Shown here: one piece after another, positions 27,892 to 33,792 of the stretch
Position numbering within the stretch: position 1 is the first letter of the stretch
How the letters are laid out: each line of letters starts with the position of its first letter
DNA from: Kovacikia minuta CCNUW1
GTDB taxonomy: Bacteria; Cyanobacteriota; Cyanobacteriia; Leptolyngbyales; Leptolyngbyaceae
Length of the DNA stretch: 64,000 nt
Assembly: GCF_020091585.1 (NCBI RefSeq)
Contig: NZ_CP083582.1
Coordinates: forward strand, 62,001-126,000
Direction of reading: 5' to 3'
Translations under genes and position numbers: made by a program
The notes under the pieces: model-generated
Seen by the model: only the letters and a program-made list of their open reading frames with translations
What the model was told of the DNA's origin: nothing
Database searches by the model: none

Positions 27892-28252
27892 AGAGGGTGT
27901 TTGAAAAGTCCTACTGTCGGTAGCAAAGATGCGATCCCCCTAAATCCCCCTTAATCAGGGGGACTTTAAGCCCGTTTCCCCCCTTTTTAAGGCTACCGTG
28001 TACACACAAGTCGGAAATCTGTGAACACAAGTCCTGAAACCCTTGCTCTGCCTCAACTTTGGAAATTGGCTGAAATCTCAATAATCTCGGCTTATTGAGA
28101 ACCGGCAACGAGAAATCAAGGTTGTGGAGGATCAGGTTTTCGGAAAACGAATCAGCGATCGACTTGTGTGTACACCGTAGCCTTTTTAAGGTGGGTTAGG
28201 GGGGATCTCTGAGTGTTGCATCTTACAGTTCATACCTTTTCAAACATCCTCT
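27892..28252. repeat. Palindromic host repeat, copy A (family R3), interrupted
   Basis: Ends are AGAGGGTGTTTGAAAAG and the complement of AGAGGATGTTTGAAAAG, a 17-bp inverted repeat with one mismatch. The inner part is C/G-rich (GATCCCCCTAAATCCCCC...). Without the 188-bp element inserted in it the repeat is about 160 bp. Copy B, in the opposite orientation, is at 51887-52238. The stop codon of the AI-2E permease gene lies at its right edge. Confidence 0.85.
27993..28180. mobile_element. 188-bp inverted-repeat element (MITE-like), copy 1
   Basis: Starts CTACCGTGTACACACAAGTC and ends with the near-perfect complement (one mismatch in about 21 bp). I see no difference from copies at 31101-31288 and 51984-52171 (inverse). 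It is flanked by an 11-bp direct repeat, CCTTTTTAAGG, the likely target duplication. It lies inside host repeat A and has no transposase gene; mobilisation in trans is inferred. Confidence 0.9.
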
Positions 28253-29414
28253 AAAATCTGTAATCTACAATTACTTCGCTATCAACGGGTTCTTCCTTAC
28301 AGGACTCCGGATCGATAATACACTCAAGCGTTGGATCAGGTGCATCCAGATTCAGGGGATTGACAAAAAACGAACCCGTTTGGGGTGGTAGGGTGGGGTC
28401 CATCAATAATTCTGCAATGGTTTTCATCATGCCTGTCAATGGAATTGCCAGGATAACGCCCAGTAACCCTCCCACCCTCGCTCCCAGCAACAACGCAGGC
28501 AGAACGATCGCCGGACTCAGCCCGGTTAAGTTACCCAAAATTCGGGGAGCCAGCAAATTATCTTTGATTTGTTGAACGGCGATCGCGGCTCCCACAACCT
28601 CTACCGCCAGCCACCAATCAATAAACACCACCAAAATGCCAACCGTGACGATGCCGAGAGTAGCCCCAATGAATGGAATCACTTCCATGAAACCAATAAA
28701 TAGGGCAAAGACCAGAAAGAATGGCACCTTTAACCACCAGAAGACTAGGGATAAAGTAATGGCCATAAACAGTCCTAGCAGCAGTTGACCGGAGAAAAAC
28801 CGCTGCAAGTTACGCCGAAAAGAATCGGTCAGAAAATCTCGAATGGGTGGCGAGAAGAAGCTGGTTCCTGCCCGCCATAGCCTCTCCCCGTCTAACAGGA
28901 GATAGAACGAGATCACCAAAATCAGAATCAGATCCACCACCCAGTTAAAGGTTCCTAGCAGCAACCCCACCCCTCCAGTGGCAATTTTTTCTGCCTGTTC
29001 CTGAAGCTGCGTCAGAATTTGCTGTTGCAAAAGGGGCACAGCAAACTTAAGTTGGTGGGTCTGGCTCCAATTTTGCAACTCAACCAGTTGTTGCTGTCCG
29101 GAGGCAATCAGTTCGGGCAGGTTAGTAATCAACTGTTGTGCCTGGGAAAGAACGGGAGGGGCGATCGTGACCCCAATCAACCCGACCGCAATCCCAGCGA
29201 GCAGGTAAACCAAGCCTGCTGCCAATCCGCGAGGCATGAGATGATGCAGTTTTGCCACCGGGTAATTTAACAAGAAGGCAATCAGCCCTGCCGTGACCAG
29301 GATACTGATTAGTTCGCTGAAGTAGCTCAGTGCATTCAACGACATCCAACCTGTGACTAGAAGTAACGCCCAGGTCACTAAAACCTGTTGCAGAGGCGTA
29401 AACAGATGATTCAT
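28251..29414 (-). CDS. AI-2E family transporter (PerM-type permease)
   Basis: A 387-aa inner-membrane protein with about eight transmembrane helices in the AI-2E exporter/permease pattern: two N-terminal pairs, a periplasmic helical stretch (residues about 85-150) and a C-terminal block including FIGFMEVIPFIGATLGIV and LTGLSPAIVLPALLLGARVGGLLGVILAIPL. The name is historic; the cargo of most members is unknown. The C-terminal tail ESCKEEPVDSEVIVDYRF is hydrophilic and ends at the edge of host repeat A. No operon partner. Confidence 0.9.
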   Translation of the reverse strand: MNHLFTPLQQVLVTWALLLVTGWMSLNALSYFSELISILVTAGLIAFLLNYPVAKLHHLMPRGLAAGLVYLLAGIAVGLIGVTIAPPVLSQAQQLITNLPELIASGQQQLVELQNWSQTHQLKFAVPLLQQQILTQLQEQAEKIATGGVGLLLGTFNWVVDLILILVISFYLLLDGERLWRAGTSFFSPPIRDFLTDSFRRNLQRFFSGQLLLGLFMAITLSLVFWWLKVPFFLVFALFIGFMEVIPFIGATLGIVTVGILVVFIDWWLAVEVVGAAIAVQQIKDNLLAPRILGNLTGLSPAIVLPALLLGARVGGLLGVILAIPLTGMMKTIAELLMDPTLPPQTGSFFVNPLNLDAPDPTLECIIDPESCKEEPVDSEVIVDYRF

Positions 29415-29528
29415 ACGCTTTCGTTGCTCTGAGATTGACCAGATTTTATCGTCAGAGCGTGTTGCTAGCCTAACAATCCCGAACGAAGGTCGAACTGCTA
29501 CTCAGGAGAGAGGTTTACCGATCGTCCA

Positions 29529-30230
29529 TCAGGCATGCGGAACCGGAAACAGGATATTGACAACTTGAGAAACAAAAAAAGCAAGCCCAACCCCGCAAAT
29601 AACCAGACCTGCGGAACGTAATCTATCCGACTTTGGCTGACTTTCACTTCCCTGGCTAAAAACAATAGCTTTGCCCACCCAAAATGCACCCAGCGATACA
29701 ACCAGTTGGATCACGGTAAAGCCCGCCAAATAAGCGAACAGGGGAGTCATTTCGGCACCAAAGATCGATTCGCCATAGGCATAACCATGAAACAAACCCG
29801 CAACTGCTGATAATCCTATAACCCAACCTGTCCCCAGGCTCTCCTTCATGGCAAGCAAAATCCCAAATACCAAAATTGAGCCAGAAACAAACAACTCAAC
29901 CCCTGGGATACTCAGCTGTAGCAGGTGCAACCCAGTCCCCACCATAGCAGCCAGCACAAACGCAACTGGAATCAGAATTCCCTGCCTTCTTGCAACAGCC
30001 AGCAGACCGATCGCCACAATAAACGCAAAGTGATCAGGCCCAATCAATGGATGAGCGATTCCAGAAATGAACCCTTCGAAAAAACTAGATGGCATCCTGC
30101 CACCCATTGCGTGGTGAGCCAGCGCGGGAGTGGTTACGAATAATAAAGCAAAGACTGGAACAACCAGCAATCCCACTTGATGCAGGAGATTGTTGGAGCG
30201 AACCCATCGGGAAACCTTGAACGTATTCAT
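29529..30230 (-). CDS. HupE/UreJ family metal transporter, riboswitch-controlled
   Basis: A 233-aa polytopic protein. A signal-like N-terminus (HQVGLLVVPVFALLFVTTPALAH) is followed by the HupE signature HPLIGPDHFAFIVAIGLL and about six more helices, including VAGLFHGYAYGES with conserved His/Glu. HupE/UreJ proteins carry nickel or cobalt. The cobalamin riboswitch directly upstream points to cobalt for B12 synthesis in this case (inference from regulation). The start at 30230 has GAGGT about 10 nt upstream; the frame extends to 30254. Confidence 0.9.
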   Translation of the reverse strand: MNTFKVSRWVRSNNLLHQVGLLVVPVFALLFVTTPALAHHAMGGRMPSSFFEGFISGIAHPLIGPDHFAFIVAIGLLAVARRQGILIPVAFVLAAMVGTGLHLLQLSIPGVELFVSGSILVFGILLAMKESLGTGWVIGLSAVAGLFHGYAYGESIFGAEMTPLFAYLAGFTVIQLVVSLGAFWVGKAIVFSQGSESQPKSDRLRSAGLVICGVGLAFFVSQVVNILFPVPHA

Positions 30231-30265
30231 TAATCTGTACCTCGCAGATATCAAACTGGATCAAT

Positions 30266-30435
30266 CATCGGTGGGCATCCTGACTTTGAAAAAGGATGAA
30301 GGATAAAGTGAGCAATTTCATCTCAATTCTTTACCTTTTGCCTTTCACCTTTTCCTTCACAGTTGCGGGACAGCGTTGGACTCACACCAAACTTTCCCCG
30401 TTACCTCTGGCGACTGGTCACCGCCAGAACCGATG
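30266..30435 (-). promoter_or_regulatory. Cobalamin (B12) riboswitch
   Basis: Read on the minus strand, the leader of the HupE gene contains the conserved B12 core: ACGGGGAAAGTTTGGTG, then GTCCAACGCTGTCCCGCAAC and TGTGA. Downstream is the second conserved block AGTCAGGATGCCCACC. A closing stem can form between CATCGGT (30429-30435) and ACCGATG (30266-30272). The variable arm between the two blocks holds STRR-like purine-rich heptamers. With adenosylcobalamin bound it would switch off the transporter gene, by family knowledge. Confidence 0.87.
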
Positions 30436-30517
30436 GAGTGAGCATAGCAGATAAGATGATCCTCTGGAGCGAATGGCGCGTTTTGGTTTGTGATCATAGA
30501 TTGCAGATTGAGTACCG

Positions 30518-30619
30518 TTGATTCAAATCCTTAAGCTCAAATCGCTGCGTCTTTGTGGGACAGCCGTGGCAGCTTTGTTGACCGGTTGCGGTCTAGATTG
30601 GTTTTACTACCCCATCTGA
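30518..30619 (+). pseudogene. Possible truncated lipoprotein gene start
   Basis: A 33-codon frame from TTG at 30518 reads LKSLRLCGTAVAALLTGCGLDWFYYPI and stops at 30619. The AALLTGC segment looks like a signal peptide plus lipobox. The frame overlaps the 3' end of the opposing glycosyltransferase gene, as if the original gene had been cut off by a rearrangement. Too short for certainty; it may be chance. Confidence 0.3.
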
Positions 30620-32047
30620 GGCGAGAGGATTTGTAAGCATGTTTTGATAAATTTGGAGATGGGCAGCTGCGATCGCATCCCAGGCAAACTGCTGGACGAA
30701 TTGCCGACCATTGGCACCGATCGAAGGCACATTGGTTTGCCTGTGCAGGAGTTCAATTAATTGGGCTGTCAGCTGGTTGATGTCCCGTGGAGCGGTGAAG
30801 TGCAACCAGGGCTGCTCAGCCAAATTGGAATCAGGAGGCGTCGCGCGGGTTGCAATCACAGGTAATCCATGCGCTAACAAGACCAATAACGAACCACTTT
30901 TGAGCGTCACACCATGATTGAACGGCAACACGCCAATACTGGCACCCGACAGGTAGCGTGAAGCCGTTTCTGCTGCAACATAACCCGTGAAATGAACAGC
31001 CTGTTGCAGGTTCAGGTCTGCAACCAGCGTATGCAATTGATTCCAGTAATGGGTTGCCTGTTCACCTGCCAGTGCCAAACTTTCGACCCCCCCCAGCAGC
31101 CTACCGTGTACACACAAGTCGGAAATCTGTGAACACAAGTCCTGAAACCCTTGCTCTGCCTCAACTTTGGAAATTGGCTGAAATCTCAATAATCTCGGCT
31201 TATTGAGAACCGGCAACGAGAAATCAAGGTTGTGGAGGATCAGGTTTTCGGAAAACGAATCAGCGATCGACTTGTGTGTACACCGTAGCCCCAGCAGCAG
31301 GAGCCGTGCTTGAGGTCTGCTGGCAACCACCTGCTGAAAGGCTGGTAATAGGGTTTCTAATCCTTTCACAGGATGCAAAAAGCCAAAGAATACAATAATT
31401 TCCGCATCCTCATTCCAGTTACACTTTTGTAGCAACGATCGACGGGCAGCCGCCCGATCAATCGGGACAACTTCAATATTCGGTGCGATCGCAATTCGGT
31501 GAATGCGATCGTTGAATGCAGGCAACCGAGACCGCAGAACCGTTTCCGCTTCGTCATTGGTTGTAATAATGGCATCACTGTGCGTCAGCAAAAAGCCATC
31601 TTCCCGATCCCACCAATGGTGAGCCTGTCCCCATTGTTTTAGCCATTCCAGTAAAGATGACGGTATCCACTGAGGTTGCCACTCCCACCAGCCATATTCG
31701 TGAACCGTGGTGACGATCGGCTTGCGCCAGCCAGCCAGTTTCAGTAACAGGGGCAGCAAAAAAATCGCTCGTTCAAATCGGTAGGTACCCGCCGCATGTT
31801 GAATGTGCAACAGATCAGCAGGCAAGGTTTGCAGCGATCGTACCAGCGGCATCAAGGCAGACACACTCCAATCTGGTACCACACCGATGACATCTGGTTG
31901 ACCAACGGCTTCTGCCGCTGCATGGGTGGTTAACACCCACGATTGCACTCCTAAAGGCTCCAATGTGTGGCGAAGTTGAGCCGTGTAGTGGGCAACACCA
32001 CAACGTACAGGTTGGTATGTGCCTGCGATCGAAATAACACGCATCAT
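30593..32047 (-). CDS. GT4-type glycosyltransferase carrying a 66-codon element insertion
   Basis: A 484-aa GT-B glycosyltransferase. N-terminal domain MRVISIAGTYQPVRCGVAHYTAQL, nucleotide-sugar domain with EIIVFFGFLHPVKGLETLLPAF, HFTGYVAAETASRYLSGASIGVLPF and GSLLVLLAHGLPVIATR. Between LLLLG and GVESLALAG the gene is interrupted by a complete 188-bp element (31101-31288) plus a 10-bp duplication; this adds residues about 250-316 in frame without a stop. Without it the enzyme would be 418 aa, the usual size. The insert falls in the loop after the strand RPQARLLLLG, so activity may survive or not. It is the last gene of the glycan cluster; sugar donor and acceptor unknown. Confidence 0.9.
   Translation of the reverse strand: MMRVISIAGTYQPVRCGVAHYTAQLRHTLEPLGVQSWVLTTHAAAEAVGQPDVIGVVPDWSVSALMPLVRSLQTLPADLLHIQHAAGTYRFERAIFLLPLLLKLAGWRKPIVTTVHEYGWWEWQPQWIPSSLLEWLKQWGQAHHWWDREDGFLLTHSDAIITTNDEAETVLRSRLPAFNDRIHRIAIAPNIEVVPIDRAAARRSLLQKCNWNEDAEIIVFFGFLHPVKGLETLLPAFQQVVASRPQARLLLLGLRCTHKSIADSFSENLILHNLDFSLPVLNKPRLLRFQPISKVEAEQGFQDLCSQISDLCVHGRLLGGVESLALAGEQATHYWNQLHTLVADLNLQQAVHFTGYVAAETASRYLSGASIGVLPFNHGVTLKSGSLLVLLAHGLPVIATRATPPDSNLAEQPWLHFTAPRDINQLTAQLIELLHRQTNVPSIGANGRQFVQQFAWDAIAAAHLQIYQNMLTNPLASDGVVKPI
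31101..31288. mobile_element. 188-bp inverted-repeat element, copy 2, in frame within a gene
   Basis: Appears identical to copies 1 and 3. Flanked by the perfect 10-bp duplication CCCCAGCAGC (31091-31100 and 31289-31298). Element plus duplication equals 198 bp, so the reading frame of the host gene is kept and the frame through the element has no stop. Confidence 0.93.
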
Positions 32048-32118
32048 AAAGTGAAGGTTGGGAAAGATCGCTACCTACAACTGTTGAACCCGTTCAACAC
32101 TTCAGCGATAGAAGTACC

Positions 32119-32973
32119 CTACTGGTTCTCCTGTAGCCAATCATCTAAATCTGTAAGCTCCCTAAAATCTAAAAGTGCCTCTCCTAATGTCTCCAGTTGG
32201 ATGATGGAAAGTGCCTCAACCTGTGACTGTACCTGTTGGGATAATTCTCCAACCCGTCGCGTCAATAGCCGAAGAATCAGAGATCTCGCCTCTTCCTGCC
32301 GCCCTTGCTGTTCACCCTCAGCTTTAGCTTCCTGATACACACGCGTTTGCTGCAAACTGATTCCTAGCATCCTCTCAATCTCCTGCCGGGTCAATTTTGT
32401 AAATTTGTAAACCATAATGGTAATCAGCATTTCTATTATGGCTTGACTCGCGATCGGTTCACTGATTTCCCTCTGAGATCGTATCAGGAGCGATCGAGCT
32501 ACTTCCGACGCTTTGTCTTCTTCAAGTATCGTTAACACCATAAGAGCAACTCCCATCGGCAACTGTCGAATATCTCCCAGTTCGTCCAAAAACACACGAT
32601 GCACTTTATGGCTTTCCAGCAAAATCCGATATGGTTCGATTTGACTTTGCTCTGTTATCTGGTGTGGATAAATAATGACAGACTGCCAATCACTGAAACG
32701 CTCTCGGCTACGATAAAAATATAAAAACAGTTCACCGAAAAGACGCTCGTATAGACGTTCATCTCGTTGAAATTGCACCTCACAAAAATACACAACTCCT
32801 GGTGTTTCAGTATCCGGCGGTAAAAACACTCCATCAATTTCAAACTTGGGTTCTTTCACTGCTACAGAATCAAACCGATATTGGTCAGCATCAGGGGGTG
32901 GATCTTCAAGTAACTCGAATAGAAGCATCGGAGATTGCTGAAACAAAGCATAGAAAATTGAATCCCGCCGCAT
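32119..32973 (-). CDS. Rpn family protein (DUF2887/DUF4351), PD-(D/E)XK nuclease-like
   Basis: A 284-aa protein of the large cyanobacterial Rpn/transposase-31-like family. N-terminus MRRDSIFYALFQQSPMLLFELL, nuclease-like core FEIDGVFLPPD...VVYFCEVQFQRD (D and E-x-Q motif), and the C-terminal DUF4351 helix SLILRLLTRRVGELSQQV. Family members promote recombination as DNA endonucleases in E. coli; most cyanobacterial copies are unstudied and highly multiplied. A 3'-part fragment of a second copy lies at 33690-33792. Confidence 0.9.
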   Translation of the reverse strand: MRRDSIFYALFQQSPMLLFELLEDPPPDADQYRFDSVAVKEPKFEIDGVFLPPDTETPGVVYFCEVQFQRDERLYERLFGELFLYFYRSRERFSDWQSVIIYPHQITEQSQIEPYRILLESHKVHRVFLDELGDIRQLPMGVALMVLTILEEDKASEVARSLLIRSQREISEPIASQAIIEMLITIMVYKFTKLTRQEIERMLGISLQQTRVYQEAKAEGEQQGRQEEARSLILRLLTRRVGELSQQVQSQVEALSIIQLETLGEALLDFRELTDLDDWLQENQ

Positions 32974-33017
32974 AATTGAACTAGGCTGAAAGATGAAGCA
33001 ATTGTACTAAGTAGAAA

Positions 33018-33085
33018 GGCGCAATTAAAGATAACATCTTCATAGGTTGGGTTGAGGTACGAAACCCAACTCCTACACTTCACCG
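33018..33085. repeat. Dispersed intergenic repeat (family R4), second copy
   Basis: GGCGCAATTAAAGATAACAT followed by GGTTGGGTTGAGGTACGAAACCCAAC, related to 27735-27835. A short inverted pair (GTTGGGTT...AACCCAAC) could form a hairpin. Confidence 0.55.
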
Positions 33086-33159
33086 AGCAGAGGAAATGCT
33101 TGAATCACACCCTAGTATTGAATCCAGCTTCACATGAGATCGCCTGTTAGGCTTGAAAT

Positions 33160-33681
33160 TTAGCCATTTAAAGTTCGTACCCAATTGTGCCAGTACGCTG
33201 CTTTTCGTGAGGTTCGCTTGACCACAGCATCTGGAACTGGATCAGCTAGCCAAAAAGTTAAAGAATAAAAGTCCACAGTGGATTCACCTTCCAATATGGT
33301 ATCAACATCATCTCCAAAATCCATGTTACGAGCACAGTAGCGCACACGGTAGTTCTTTTTCAGGAGTGGGATGTCACACACACGGTTAGCATTCCAATCA
33401 GTCAAAGCTATCTCTCCTAAACCGGGGGTAAAGGAAACTTCTACAATTTCTTCCCAAATACTATCTGGAGGAGACGGGGCATCTAGTATGTCAACGGTAA
33501 AGCCAACATCACCTGTATGTAAGCCAGTGATGAGAAAGAGCGCACCTGGTAATGCTGCTCCGCATAGTCCATTATTTTGCCCACGAAAAGCATCTTCTAA
33601 ATAAACTCCGTCACTATCAGAAGACTCAACATAAGCCTGACTATAATGAACCGATAATAGCCCATCAAAAATTCGTGCCAT
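33160..33681 (-). CDS. Hypothetical protein, 173 aa
   Basis: Not recognised. From ATG 33681 (GGGAG about 8 nt upstream) the soluble, acidic protein reads MARIFDGLLSVHYSQAYVES and contains many aromatic residues in beta-rich stretches (DFYSLTFWLADP, AYWHNWVRTLNG). It has no signal peptide or membrane segment. It lies between an Rpn gene and an Rpn gene remnant, so it may have arrived as accessory cargo; immunity-type proteins often look like this, but that is only a guess. Confidence 0.6.
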   Translation of the reverse strand: MARIFDGLLSVHYSQAYVESSDSDGVYLEDAFRGQNNGLCGAALPGALFLITGLHTGDVGFTVDILDAPSPPDSIWEEIVEVSFTPGLGEIALTDWNANRVCDIPLLKKNYRVRYCARNMDFGDDVDTILEGESTVDFYSLTFWLADPVPDAVVKRTSRKAAYWHNWVRTLNG

Positions 33682-33689
33682 CAGCATAG

Positions 33690-33792
33690 CTCCCTGATAG
33701 ACTCATGTTTGCTGCAAATTGATTTCTAACATCTGCTCAATCTCCTGCCGACTCAGATTTGTAAGTTTGTAGATCACAGCTGTAATCAGCAT
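33690..33792 (-). pseudogene. Fragment of an Rpn/DUF2887 gene with a nonsense codon
   Basis: Minus-strand translation gives MLITAVIYKLTNLSRQEIEQ then MLEINLQQT, stop, VYQGA. This aligns with MLITIMVYKFTKLTRQEIER...MLGISLQQTRVYQEA in the intact Rpn gene at 32119-32973; the stop TGA replaces the Arg codon. Only about 34 codons remain. It overlaps the 3' end of the double GT9 gene by a few bases. Confidence 0.8.

Noticed and set aside
27911-28108. 65-codon ORF in the 188-bp element copy 1
   Set aside because: Its first part is the element's own frame; the rest reads into the host repeat. It has no independent start signal, so it is not called as a gene.
30505-30545. Possible tRNA T-arm (GATTCAAATCC)
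   Set aside because: No acceptor stem, D arm or anticodon arm could be paired around it.
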